This document shows positions 1 to 8,197 of a stretch of 64,000 bases of DNA, one piece after another. Under the pieces are notes generated by a model that saw only the letters and a program-made list of their open reading frames with translations, ran no database searches and was not told the origin of the DNA. The stretch is from JBDHBD01 sp039586095 (GTDB lineage Bacteria; Gemmatimonadota; Gemmatimonadetes; Palauibacterales; Palauibacteraceae), in NCBI GenBank assembly GCA_039586095.1, contig JBDHLB010000009.1:1-64000 (forward strand), in the 5' to 3' direction. The position numbers were made by a program, and so were the translations under genes. Each line of letters begins with the position of its first letter. The stretch's first letter is position 1.

Positions 1-1582
1 CCCAGATTTTTCCATTGTTCACGCCCGCCCCGTCCAGGTCGCTGACATGGGTTCCGGTGGCCCCACCGGAGGTGGATACCGTCACAGACTTCGCAATCTC
101 GTCGGTCGCCCCGTCGTTGTCGGTTACCGCGAGCGTGACGTTATAGGTGCCGCCCGAGCCGTACGTGTAGGAGGGGTCCTGGACCGTGGACGTCCCGGTC
201 CCGTCACCGAAGTCCCAGTCCCAGGCCACGATCGAACCACTGACGTCGGGGTCGCTGCTCGCGTCGGTGAAGTCTGCCCTCAAATCCGATGTGGTGAACG
301 TGAAGTCCGCCGTCGGCGGGTTGTTGCCCGGATCACCGCCGCCGCCGCCGTCGCCGATGAAGCCCGTGTACAGCAACAGGTTTGGCGTGTGGTTCCTGCG
401 GCTGCTTCGGTGCAGCGCGATGGCGTTGGCGGTCGCGTTGCTCGTGAGCGCCCCGACTACCGTGGCGGGGTCTGCGTCCGGGTTCGCGTCCAGATACAGC
501 ACCGCCGCCCCGGCCACGTGGGGTGCCGCCATCGACGTGCCACTGATCGTGTTGACGTCGGAGTCGCTATCGATCCAGGCGGATGTCACGCCGACGCCCG
601 GAGCGAGGATGTCGACGCAGGTACCATAGTTGGAGAACGAGGCCTCGTTGTCGCCCGAGTCCGTCGCGCCAACCGTGGCGGCCTCCGGGGTTCTCGCCGG
701 GCTCGAGCTGCACGCGTCCTGCGGACGACCGACGAAATTCCCGTTCCCGGCTGCCAGTGCGTAGAAGACACCATCGGCAATCGAGTTCTGGACGGCTTGA
801 TCCACCGCCGAGTTCGCCCCACCCGACAGGCTCATGTTGGCTACGGCAGGACCGTTCGTGTGATGGCCCGTCACCCAGTCGATGCCGGCGATAACTCCCT
901 CCCACGTACCGCTACCGTTGCAGTCCAGTACGCGAACGGCGAACAACTGGACGTTTTTCGCCACGCCATACGTACCGCCGCCCACCGTACCGGCCACATG
1001 GGTGCCGTGCCCGTTGCAGTCACCGGCGTCCGGGTCGTTGTCGACAGCGTCATATCCGTATGCTGCACGTCCGCCGAAATCGGTATGTGAAATACGGATG
1101 CCGGTATCGAGGATGTACGCGGCCACCCCGGTGCCGTCGAATCCGTGCGAGTACGTGTTATCGAGACCGTCACGTTGATCGATCCGGTCCAGACCCCAGG
1201 GCGGGTTGGTCTGGCTTCCCACGGCCCATACGCGTCCGTTGGGCTCGATGAAGGCCACGTTGGGATTACGGCCCAGTGCCTCGACGGCCGCCTCCGGCAG
1301 TTCCGCCGAGAAACCCTTGAGTGCGTGCTGATAGGTGAACCGCACGCTGCCGCCGTGCTGAGCCGCGAGCCGTCTGGCCAGGCCCGACGGATCGCCGACC
1401 GCGTCCCGGAAGACCACGATATACTGCCCGGGAATGCTCTGAGCGCTGGAGGCTGCACTCGTCGCCAGGTCGCGTGCTCCGATCTCGGGTTGGCCGACGC
1501 TCTCCGCCGAGGCCGGCCCGACGCCGTCGTCACAGGCGGCAAGGGAGATGGGGAGCAGTAACAAGAGCGTGAGACGACGCAT
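1..1582 (-). CDS. S8 subtilisin-like lipoprotease with PKD domain (3' end beyond window)
   Basis: Exported serine endopeptidase; 527 residues lie in the window and the C-terminus continues past base 1. The N-terminus has a lipoprotein signal with lipobox LAAC (Cys17), so it is probably anchored in a membrane. An I9 inhibitor propeptide follows (QYIVVFRD to NPNVAFIEPNG). The S8 domain carries the full triad: Asp in YILDTGI, His in NGHGTHVAGT, Ser in GTSMAAPH. After it comes a PKD-type fold (WDWDFGDG) and the beginning of another beta domain. The ATG at 1582 is 6 nt downstream of AGGAGGT and is preferred over the in-frame ATG at 1585, which is only 3 nt away. It is a paralogue of the subtilase at 29.6-31.5 kb. 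Repeats and hairpins lie in its 5' region. Substrate is unknown. Confidence 0.93.
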   Translation of the reverse strand, partial: MRRLTLLLLLPISLAACDDGVGPASAESVGQPEIGARDLATSAASSAQSIPGQYIVVFRDAVGDPSGLARRLAAQHGGSVRFTYQHALKGFSAELPEAAVEALGRNPNVAFIEPNGRVWAVGSQTNPPWGLDRIDQRDGLDNTYSHGFDGTGVAAYILDTGIRISHTDFGGRAAYGYDAVDNDPDAGDCNGHGTHVAGTVGGGTYGVAKNVQLFAVRVLDCNGSGTWEGVIAGIDWVTGHHTNGPAVANMSLSGGANSAVDQAVQNSIADGVFYALAAGNGNFVGRPQDACSSSPARTPEAATVGATDSGDNEASFSNYGTCVDILAPGVGVTSAWIDSDSDVNTISGTSMAAPHVAGAAVLYLDANPDADPATVVGALTSNATANAIALHRSSRRNHTPNLLLYTGFIGDGGGGGDPGNNPPTADFTFTTSDLRADFTDASSDPDVSGSIVAWDWDFGDGTGTSTVQDPSYTYGSGGTYNVTLAVTDNDGATDEIAKSVTVSTSGGATGTHVSDLDGAGVNNGKIW

Positions 1583-1603
1583 CATGGACCTCCTGTGGCC
1601 GGC

Positions 1604-1645
1604 AACGTGGGCTCAAAGCCCAACAACGTGGGCTCAACGCCCAAC
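1604..1645. repeat. Two tandem 21-bp units with hairpins upstream of the S8 gene
   Basis: Two adjacent 21-bp direct repeats (1604-1624 and 1625-1645) differ at one base. Each contains an inverted repeat: GGGCTCAAAGCCC in the first and GGGCTCAACGCCC in the second. They lie 10-51 bp upstream of the ribosome binding site of the minus-strand S8 gene, so they are either a 5'-leader structure or a repeated operator. Which of these applies cannot be told from the sequence. Confidence 0.7.
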
Positions 1646-1942
1646 GTAAAGCGCTCACATGAATGGGGTCGGCTCGGACGCATCGCAAGCGAGTTGCGCG
1701 ACCCGGCCTCCCCTGTCAGACGAAGCTTGAACCGGTAGCAAGACGTGGACCGCAAGGCGCTTTGGTCAGTTAATCCGTTTCCGTTCATATAGATACGAGC
1801 ACGGCAAGCAGCCTTCAGGCAGGGGCCGTGTGTCGGCGGTCCGACGGCGGTAGCTTCCGGGCCGAGGAAACCTGGACGCAGAGCCACCCCAGGATCGACC
1901 CCGCCGAACGGATTTGCATTGGACGCCGATTCGGAGACAGCG

Positions 1943-2148
1943 ATGCCATCTGCCGACGACCAACTAGACGCGATCGTGGTTGGAACCGGCCAGGGCGGAA
2001 AGCCCCTCGCTGCCGACCTCGCGCAGGCCGGATGGCGGACCGGGCGATGATGGGCGACCTGCCTTACACGGTCCTCCGGGACGCCGTCATCGCGCGCCCG
2101 ACGCTGACGGAATCGCTCAACAACCTGTTCATGACGCCCGACGCCTGA
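1943..2148 (+). pseudogene. Remnant of a pyridine nucleotide-disulfide oxidoreductase (N- and C-terminal ends only)
   Basis: An ATG at 1943 opens a 35-codon frame containing AIVVGTGQGGKPLAADLAQA, the FAD-binding Rossmann start typical of mercuric-reductase/dihydrolipoamide-dehydrogenase-like flavoproteins, and stops at 2048-2050. A different frame then reads GDLPYTVLRDAVIARPTL and ESLNNLF to a stop at 2146-2148, which is the C-terminal end of the dimerisation domain of the same family. Members are usually about 450 residues, so nearly the whole middle of the gene is missing and the two ends are fused out of frame. No redox-active CxxxxC remains. The rest of the 1646-2176 gap holds nothing else I recognise. 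Confidence 0.75.
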
Positions 2149-2176
2149 GGCGGCGGATCCGAGCACTCGCTGCGCG

Positions 2177-2857
2177 CTAGCTCTCCGCGGGCGGCCTGCG
2201 GTCCGCGGCTCGGATCGCGGCGGCGATCTCGCGGCTGAGCCTGGCGAGCACGCGGCTCTGCGCAGCGACCGCGGCAGTCGTCCCCGTGGAGCCAGCCGGT
2301 TCTTCCAGCTGCATCTTGCGTCGCAGTAGCTCCCGGCCCGTCCCTCCGTCCTTCAGCATCCATCGCCCCATGAGTAGTACGACGCCGAGCCGGTCTCTCT
2401 CGAATCGGGATACGCTCAGCTCGATCGCGTAGTCGAGCGCGGTCGAGGAATGCCACGGGTGCTCATAGAACCGTTCGGTGCCCAGCAGGGCGGAGAGGTT
2501 CTCCACCAGCGTCTCCTGCACGCTCTCGGGAAACGGTTCCGCCCACCACTCCTCGTTGGAGATGTCGACCTGATGGTCCGACAGACGCGTCACCAGGGCG
2601 CTGCGGGCCAGATAGTCGGGGAATACGATCGGCCCGATCCCGATCGCCAGATCAGGTGTCGGCGCGCCGAGGGTCTCGCCGGGCTCCAACTCGCCCGGCA
2701 TCTGCATCTCATCGAGCGAGCTGAGTACGTAGAAGGTGGAGGTGTCCGGCTGTGGTCCGAAGCCACAGGCGCCGGCGACCAGCCAGAGAAGGATGGCCGT
2801 GCCGGGCACGAGGTTGGCGGCCCTCGCAGTCTTCATTCGCTGGCTTCCCTGGCTCAT
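2177..2857 (-). CDS. PqiC-like ABC transport auxiliary lipoprotein
   Basis: A 226-residue lipoprotein with a hydrophobic signal segment (about 16-30) and a lipobox-like AGAC with Cys31. The body (TFYVLSSLDE, IGIGPIVFPDYLARSALVTR, WWAEPFPESVQETLVENLSA) matches the PqiC/DUF330 family. That family provides the outer-membrane lipoprotein partner of MCE-type lipid transporters. Its ATG overlaps the stop of the upstream mlaD-like gene as ATGA, indicating translational coupling. It is the last gene of the mlaE-mlaF-mlaD-pqiC unit and probably receives or passes phospholipid at the outer membrane. Confidence 0.85.
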   Translation of the reverse strand: MSQGSQRMKTARAANLVPGTAILLWLVAGACGFGPQPDTSTFYVLSSLDEMQMPGELEPGETLGAPTPDLAIGIGPIVFPDYLARSALVTRLSDHQVDISNEEWWAEPFPESVQETLVENLSALLGTERFYEHPWHSSTALDYAIELSVSRFERDRLGVVLLMGRWMLKDGGTGRELLRRKMQLEEPAGSTGTTAAVAAQSRVLARLSREIAAAIRAADRRPPAES

Positions 2858-3819
2858 TGTTCTTCCCTCGTGGGCTTGCCGCGTATCAGTGAGCTCGGGT
2901 TTCTCTCGAGGCTTTCGGCCAACGAGCGCAGCGACCGCGCCGTGGAGGCTAGATCTGTCAGCGCCTGCTCGAGCTGGAACGTGAGGGGCGAGCCGGGCTC
3001 GATCACCGCGCGCACGCTCTCGAGCGTCGTGCGCAACTCTCCGAGGGTGGCGGCGGCACTGTCCGTCGCGGCCGTGTGACTGGTGCGAAGCGGAGCAAGG
3101 GTCGTGTCGACCGAGACCATGAGCGAGCGGGCCTCCGCGAGCGTCCCGCGTAGCTCGTCGACGCCTTCGGAAACCGAGGCGATCGCCCGGCTCATGTCGT
3201 CCGAGCTCACGAACTCGCGCACCCCGGAGAATGTTCCCGTGAGCGCGTCGACGAACGGTTCGACCTCGATCGCGGAGATCACCGCCAGGATCTTTTCGAT
3301 CTGTTCCTGGATCTCCCGGAACTCGGTTTGCAGCGTCGGAACTTCTGGATACGGGAGATCCGGTCCCCCGACGAACACGGCCTCTCGATCCGGATAGACG
3401 TCGAGGTCGAGAAAGAGCCGTCCGGTGACCAGGCTTTCGACGCCCAAGCGGGCCCTCAGTCCATTCTGGTGGATTAGTGTATCGAGCACCGCGGGGTCCT
3501 CCCAATTGCGCCTGGGAACGCCGCCCCGCGCGCGGATCTTGTCGATGTCCAGTTCCCAGATCACGGGAATGGAGAAGTCCCCCACCAGACCCTCCTCGAG
3601 ATTGAGGCGGATCTCCTTCACCTCGCCGATCTCCACACCTCTGAAGCGGACGGGCGCCCCCGGGGCCAAGCCCGAGACGGATCCGTCGAAGAAGGACACC
3701 ACGGTCAGGGAGTCCCGGAAAAGCCGCCCGGAGCCGAACACCACCAGCGCGATCACCATCAGACCGACCGCTACCAGCACGAAGGCGCCGACCAGTCGTG
3801 GGTTCGCCCGGCTAGCCAT
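2854..3819 (-). CDS. mlaD: MlaD-family MCE protein, substrate-binding subunit of lipid ABC transporter
   Basis: A 321-residue protein with one N-terminal transmembrane anchor (about residues 10-32), a single MCE domain (about 38-115, containing FFDGSVSGLAPGAPVRFRGV and GEVKEIRL), and a long helical C-terminal region likely to form a periplasmic tunnel or coiled coil. MCE proteins bind phospholipid between the inner and outer membranes. The chosen ATG at 3819 has GGGGAGG 6 nt upstream and sits just before the ATPase stop, so the two genes overlap by 8 nt. Two further in-frame start codons upstream (for example 3825) are less well placed. Confidence 0.9.
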   Translation of the reverse strand: MASRANPRLVGAFVLVAVGLMVIALVVFGSGRLFRDSLTVVSFFDGSVSGLAPGAPVRFRGVEIGEVKEIRLNLEEGLVGDFSIPVIWELDIDKIRARGGVPRRNWEDPAVLDTLIHQNGLRARLGVESLVTGRLFLDLDVYPDREAVFVGGPDLPYPEVPTLQTEFREIQEQIEKILAVISAIEVEPFVDALTGTFSGVREFVSSDDMSRAIASVSEGVDELRGTLAEARSLMVSVDTTLAPLRTSHTAATDSAAATLGELRTTLESVRAVIEPGSPLTFQLEQALTDLASTARSLRSLAESLERNPSSLIRGKPTREEQ

Positions 3820-4633
3820 CCGCATCCTCCCCGCCGTCGAACGCACCGCGCGTCAGAAAGCGGCGAAGCATGGGATTGTCAGTCCGGTCGCGTAGCTCTT
3901 CTGGAGGGCCTGCCGCGATCATGGTTTTCGTCTCCGGGTCGAGGAAGACGCAGTTCGTGCCTATGGCGAAGATACTCGGGAGCTCGTGAGATACGATAAC
4001 GACCGTAGCCCCGAGGCTGTCTCGGAGCTCGCGGATCAGATCGTCCAGCCGTCGGGAGCTCAGCGGGTCGAGCCCCGCCGAAGGCTCGTCGACGAAGAGT
4101 ATGTCTGGATCCAGAGCCATCGCGCGGGCAAGTGCGGCCCGCTTCTGCATTCCCCCGCTTATTTCGGCCGGATAGAAGTCCTCGAAGCCCTTGAGGCCGA
4201 CCAGGGCCAGCTTCATGGATGCCACCTCCTGGATATCCTCCGGATCCAGGTCGGTGAACTCCTCGAGCGGGACGGCCACGTTCTCGGCCAACGTCATCGA
4301 ACTCCACAACGCTCCGCTCTGGTAAAGCACGCCGAACCGCTGGAGCAACTCGTGCTTCCGCTCCGGCGTGGCCAGGGAGATGTTCTCTCCATCAATGAGG
4401 ACCTCGCCTTCCGCCGGGTCGTGGAGCCCGATCATGTGCCGCATGAGCGTGCTCTTTCCCGAGCCCGATCCCCCGATGATGAAGAAGATGTCGCCCCGGC
4501 GAACGCGGAAGTTGAGATCCCGCATCAGAACAAAGCTCCCGTAAGCCATCGTGAGGCTTCGAACGACGATGTGGTCCCCGTCGGCCCCGCGCTCCGGCGG
4601 TCGATCCGCTGGGTTTGCGCCCCATTCGTGCAC
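3812..4633 (-). CDS. mlaF: MlaF-like ATPase of lipid ABC transporter
   Basis: A 273-residue ABC ATPase. It shows Walker A GGSGSGKST, signature ISGGMQKR, Walker B ILFVDEPSAGLD and the switch His in VIVSHE. The MQKR signature is characteristic of the MlaF/Ttg2A family that powers phospholipid traffic with MlaE and MlaD. The start is a GTG at 4633, 1 nt after the stop of the permease gene, and the 3' end overlaps mlaD. It should act on the cytoplasmic face of the permease encoded just upstream. Confidence 0.93.
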   Translation of the reverse strand: MHEWGANPADRPPERGADGDHIVVRSLTMAYGSFVLMRDLNFRVRRGDIFFIIGGSGSGKSTLMRHMIGLHDPAEGEVLIDGENISLATPERKHELLQRFGVLYQSGALWSSMTLAENVAVPLEEFTDLDPEDIQEVASMKLALVGLKGFEDFYPAEISGGMQKRAALARAMALDPDILFVDEPSAGLDPLSSRRLDDLIRELRDSLGATVVIVSHELPSIFAIGTNCVFLDPETKTMIAAGPPEELRDRTDNPMLRRFLTRGAFDGGEDADG

Positions 4634-4634
4634 G

Positions 4635-5768
4635 TCAGATCTCCAGCACGTAGAACACGAACTGAAACACGCCGGCCGCCGCGATGATCGCCACGATCGA
4701 AGTCACGACCGCAGCGGTGGCCGCATCACCCACGCCGGAAGAGCTTCGCTCCGCCTGCATGCCCCGCAGGCATCCCGCAAGTGCGACCAGCAGCCCATAG
4801 ACGGCACCCTTTAGCACGCCGCCCAGCACATCGCCGACGGAGATCGCCGAGACGGTCTGCTGCACGTACGCAAGGCCGTTGATGCCCAGCATCGTCGTTC
4901 CGACCACGCCTCCGCCGAGAATGCCCACGAAGTCGGAGTAGACGGTAAGAAGCGGCAGCATGGTGAACAGAGCGATGACCCGCGGGATCACCAGATACTC
5001 CATCGGCGAGATTCCCATCGTGGTCAGCGCATCGATCTCCTGGGTCACCTTCATGCTGCCGAGCTGCGCGGCGTATGCGGCACCGCTCCTCCCCGCCATG
5101 ACAATCGCGGTGATCAGCGCCGCCATGTCGCGGACCATGGCGACGCCGACCAGATCAGCCACGTAGATCGTCGCCCCGAACTGACGCAGCTGAATGGCTC
5201 CGACAAATGCCAGGATGAGTCCGAGCAGGAAGGCGACAAGAGTGACGATCGGCAGCGCCTCCGCACCGGCCTGTTGGATCATCTCCCACAGATCGACCCG
5301 GCGAAACCGCGCCCGCCCGCCGAGCGCCTTGAGGAACGCCAGCGTGGCCGCACCCAGGAAATCCAGGCCCTCGGTGAACGACCGGCCGGCCGAGATGGTG
5401 ACAGAGCCGATCCGATCGAGAACTGGCGGCTCGCCGTGCGGACCCCGCGTATCCTCGTGCTCCGGGACAGCCTCTGCGAGGGCCAGGAGCCGCAGTACGC
5501 CGTCGGGAAGAGCAGCGCGATCCACGTCGATACCACGTTCTCGCCCCAGATCCGAGATCCGCGACACCAGTGTGAGCAGGCTGCTGTCCCAGCCTGTGAG
5601 CCCCGCCGTGTCGAAGGAGATCCGATGGATCTGCGGATACTCCGCAAGGGTTTGCCCCACGATCTCAGCGGAGGGAAGGGAGCCCTGCAGGCTCCAGTTT
5701 CCAGCCAGCTCGACCACCAGTGTCCGGTCGTCGGGTCTGTCGAGCCCTATTCGGGCTGAATCTTCCAT
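4635..5768 (-). CDS. mlaE: MlaE-family permease with N-terminal STAS-like domain
   Basis: A 377-residue inner-membrane permease. Residues about 1-115 resemble a STAS domain (VVELAGNWSL, ISFDTAGLTGWDSSLL), and the remainder is a MlaE core of about five to six transmembrane helices (MIQQAGAEALPIVTLVAFLL, AGRSGAAYAAQLGSM, EIDALTTMGISPMEYLVIPR). In some lineages STAS is fused to the permease, whereas E. coli uses a separate MlaB; here the fusion replaces mlaB. It is the first gene of the operon, and a promoter should lie in 5769-5857, although I see no convincing boxes there. Confidence 0.92.
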   Translation of the reverse strand: MEDSARIGLDRPDDRTLVVELAGNWSLQGSLPSAEIVGQTLAEYPQIHRISFDTAGLTGWDSSLLTLVSRISDLGRERGIDVDRAALPDGVLRLLALAEAVPEHEDTRGPHGEPPVLDRIGSVTISAGRSFTEGLDFLGAATLAFLKALGGRARFRRVDLWEMIQQAGAEALPIVTLVAFLLGLILAFVGAIQLRQFGATIYVADLVGVAMVRDMAALITAIVMAGRSGAAYAAQLGSMKVTQEIDALTTMGISPMEYLVIPRVIALFTMLPLLTVYSDFVGILGGGVVGTTMLGINGLAYVQQTVSAISVGDVLGGVLKGAVYGLLVALAGCLRGMQAERSSSGVGDAATAAVVTSIVAIIAAAGVFQFVFYVLEI

Positions 5769-5857
5769 ATTCGCGGCGGCATCAAAATCGATCCCAACAG
5801 CAACGGTCCGGGGGCTCGAGTAAGGTGGGTTGCCGGTCAGTTGCGATCCACAGGTAA

Positions 5858-6157
5858 TCAGCCAGCGCGGCGCAGGACTTCCGACTCGAGCCGATCCCCC
5901 AGGCGATCCTTCTCAACCTCCAGATCATAGCCGGTTTGAAGGTCGAGCCAGAATCGCTCCGATGTTCCAAAGTAGCGAGACAATCGTAGGGCCGTATCGG
6001 CGGTCACCGCCCGCTTGCCGTGGACGATCTCGTTGATGCGGCGTGGAGGCACGCTGATGTCCTTCGCCAGGCGATACTGGCTGAGCTCCAACGGCCCCAG
6101 GAACTCCTCGAGCAATACCTCGCCGGGATGAATACGAGGCAACTTATTGGCCGGCAT
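5858..6157 (-). CDS. higA: HigA-family antitoxin (XRE helix-turn-helix)
   Basis: A 99-residue protein beginning MPANKLPRIHPGEVLLEEFL, the classic HigA/VapI N-terminus, with an XRE helix-turn-helix (SQYRLAKDISVPPRRINEIV) and the family tail RLSRYFGTSERFWLDLQTGYDL. It should neutralise the upstream toxin and repress the operon by binding the two palindromes upstream of it. The ATG at 6157 has AGGAGA 5 nt upstream, and this ribosome binding site overlaps the toxin stop codon. The toxin-first order is typical of higBA. Confidence 0.95.
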   Translation of the reverse strand: MPANKLPRIHPGEVLLEEFLGPLELSQYRLAKDISVPPRRINEIVHGKRAVTADTALRLSRYFGTSERFWLDLQTGYDLEVEKDRLGDRLESEVLRRAG

Positions 6158-6166
6158 CAGGCTCTC

Positions 6167-6445
6167 CTAGTCGTAGTCGACGATTTCGACATCGTATGCG
6201 TTTCCTGACCGCCAGCGGAAGCAGATCCGCCATTGCCTGTTGATCCGAATGCTGTACTGACCCTCACGGTCGCCGCTGAGCTTCTCGAGGCGGTTTCCGG
6301 GAGGCGCGCGCAGGTCGTCGAGGGTCGCTGCCGCGTCAAGCATCCGCAGCTTTCGCAACGCAATTCGCGGAGCGTCTGGACCCAGCTTCTTGATTGGCCT
6401 TCGTTCGAATAGACGCTCGGTGTCGCGGTCTCGAAAGCCCTTCAT
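6167..6445 (-). CDS. higB: HigB/RelE-ParE superfamily toxin
   Basis: A 92-residue toxin. The beginning (MKGFRDRDTERLFERR) and end (GQYSIRINRQWRICFRW, YDVEIVDYD) are diagnostic of the HigB branch of RelE-like mRNA interferases, which cut mRNA on the ribosome. ATG 6445 is preferred over an adjacent in-frame GTG at 6448. No Shine-Dalgarno is visible, and the predicted -10 element lies only about 10 bp upstream, so the transcript may be nearly leaderless. The toxin is separated from higA by 9 nt. Confidence 0.93.
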   Translation of the reverse strand: MKGFRDRDTERLFERRPIKKLGPDAPRIALRKLRMLDAAATLDDLRAPPGNRLEKLSGDREGQYSIRINRQWRICFRWRSGNAYDVEIVDYD

Positions 6446-6454
6446 CACAGTGAC

Positions 6455-6489
6455 AATAACGCGACGCGTTATAATAACGTCAAGCGTTA
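6455..6489 (-). promoter_or_regulatory. higBA promoter with two palindromic operators
   Basis: Two copies of TAACG-N5-CGTTA occur at 6457-6471 (TAACGCGACGCGTTA, palindromic over 7-bp arms) and 6475-6489 (TAACGTCAAGCGTTA), 18 bp apart centre to centre. On the minus strand a -35 TTGACG (6483-6478) and a -10 GTTATT (6460-6455) are spaced 17 bp and are overlapped by the palindromes. This arrangement fits autorepression by HigA, because bound repressor would block RNA polymerase. Confidence 0.8.
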
Positions 6490-6655
6490 AGTTCGGGTAT
6501 CGGAGAGGGAGGAAGGGCGCAAACGCACCATGCTCTTGCCACTGGACAAGCGGCTTTCCTAAGGTTCGTATTAGCTTTGGAGGAGCCTTGAATCTCGTGT
6601 ACCTACCTCGCGGTGCGACGCTGTGCGATGCCTGCCTTACATGAGGGTTTCACCG

Positions 6656-8182
6656 ATGAGTCTCTGTATTCTTCCATCTGATCGCGCCGCACCGACTGTC
6701 CGAATTGCTCGAACTCACCAGGTCACTCGAAACCTGACCGCTGTAGCTGTCTTCACATACTTGGCCGCCTTCATCGGAGTCTCATCTGGTGGCGCTCAGG
6801 AGACTGCCCAGCAGCCCGAGGACACGCGAGCGGTCCTCGTGACGGGCACCAGCTCCGGAATCGGGCTACGGATCACCGAGGTCCTCTCGGAGAACGGATT
6901 CTTCGTCTATGCCGGGGCTCGTAAGGCGGAAGATCTGGCCCGACTGGACGCGATGGAAAACGTGAAGGCGGTCCGTCTGGACGTGACGATCCAGAGCGAG
7001 ATCGATGCGGCGGTCGAGCTGATAGCGGCCGAAGGAAGGGGGCTCTACGGTCTGATCAACAACGCCGGCGTGGCCGTGATGGGCCCTCTGATCGAGTTGT
7101 CGGAAGAGGATATGGCCTTACAGCTCGACGTGAATCTCCTCGGGCCGTACCGCGTGACGAAAGCGTTCGCCGATCTGCTCATCGAGAGCGGGGGCCGGGT
7201 CATGACGGTCAGTTCCATCGCCGGGATTCTGACAGGCCCGTTCAGCGGTGCGTACAGCATGAGCAAGCACGGGGTCGAGGCCTATATCGACGCCCTGGCG
7301 GCCGAGCTTGCTCGCTTCGATGTGACGGTGGGTGTCGTCGAGCCCGGCAACTACAGGTCGCAGATCCTGGCCTCAATGGTGAGGCGCATGGAGGAGCGAG
7401 GCTATTCGGCCGAGAATTCCAGATACGGTTCGATGCTCGACCTCATCACCGGCCCGCTCGATCGATCCCAGTACGAGGTCCCCGACGATGTCGCCCTGGC
7501 GGTGCTCGATTTCCTGTCCAGCGATTCGCCGAAGCGTCGCTACATGGTCGTGCCGAATCAGTTCGAGGCCATGATCACCATCAGGCAGGCCATACAGGAG
7601 CTGGTGCAGCTCAACGAAGGGCACGCGTTTACGTACAGCCGGGACGAATTGGTCCAGATGCTGGATGAGGCGTTGGCCGAGTCACGGCCCCCTGCTTCGG
7701 AATCGGCTTCGGAGTCCGCCCGGGCGCCTGCGGGTATGGGCCTGCAACAGGCGGCGCTCACGGGGAATCTCGAGGCGGTCCGAGAGCACATCGAGGCCGG
7801 AGCGGACCTGAACCAGAGGGAGCCGATGGGAGGCTCGAGTCCTCTGATGGTCGCCGCGACGTTTGGCCACACGGACGTGGCGAAGGCGTTGATCGAGGCG
7901 GGCGCCGACATCGACCAGCAGAACAACGAGGGATCGACCGCACTCCTCGCCGCCGCCTTTCTCTGCCGCACGGAGATCGTCGCGGCCCTGTTGGAAGCGG
8001 GGGCCGACAAGAGCATCAGGAACAACGCCGGATCCACGGCGCTGGACGTCGTGACGGTTCCATTCGAGGAAGCGAGGAACATGTACGACTTCATCGGAGA
8101 GGCCCTCGCGCCCTTCGGACTGGAGCTGGACTACGACCGGCTCGAGACGACCCGCCCGAAGATCGCGGAAATGTTGCGGTAG
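6656..8182 (+). CDS. Exported short-chain dehydrogenase fused to ankyrin repeats
   Basis: A 508-residue protein. A hydrophobic N-terminal segment (about 26-46, ending VSSGGAQE) looks like a signal peptide with a long n-region. A classical SDR follows: NAD(P)-binding TGTSSGIG (about 63-70), INNAGV, catalytic Ser in VSSIAG (about 187) and Tyr/Lys in YSMSK (Y200, K204). From about 355 onward there are at least three ankyrin repeats (LQQAALTGNLEAVREHIEAG, PLMVAATFGHTDVAKALIEA, ALLAAAFLCRTEIVAALLEA). ATG 6656 has GAGGG 8 nt upstream; ATG 6641 is an alternative. SDRs normally use cytoplasmic cofactor, so export would be odd. Substrate is unknown. Confidence 0.85.
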   Translation: MSLCILPSDRAAPTVRIARTHQVTRNLTAVAVFTYLAAFIGVSSGGAQETAQQPEDTRAVLVTGTSSGIGLRITEVLSENGFFVYAGARKAEDLARLDAMENVKAVRLDVTIQSEIDAAVELIAAEGRGLYGLINNAGVAVMGPLIELSEEDMALQLDVNLLGPYRVTKAFADLLIESGGRVMTVSSIAGILTGPFSGAYSMSKHGVEAYIDALAAELARFDVTVGVVEPGNYRSQILASMVRRMEERGYSAENSRYGSMLDLITGPLDRSQYEVPDDVALAVLDFLSSDSPKRRYMVVPNQFEAMITIRQAIQELVQLNEGHAFTYSRDELVQMLDEALAESRPPASESASESARAPAGMGLQQAALTGNLEAVREHIEAGADLNQREPMGGSSPLMVAATFGHTDVAKALIEAGADIDQQNNEGSTALLAAAFLCRTEIVAALLEAGADKSIRNNAGSTALDVVTVPFEEARNMYDFIGEALAPFGLELDYDRLETTRPKIAEMLR

Positions 8183-8197
8183 CGCGCTCGTCGTCCG

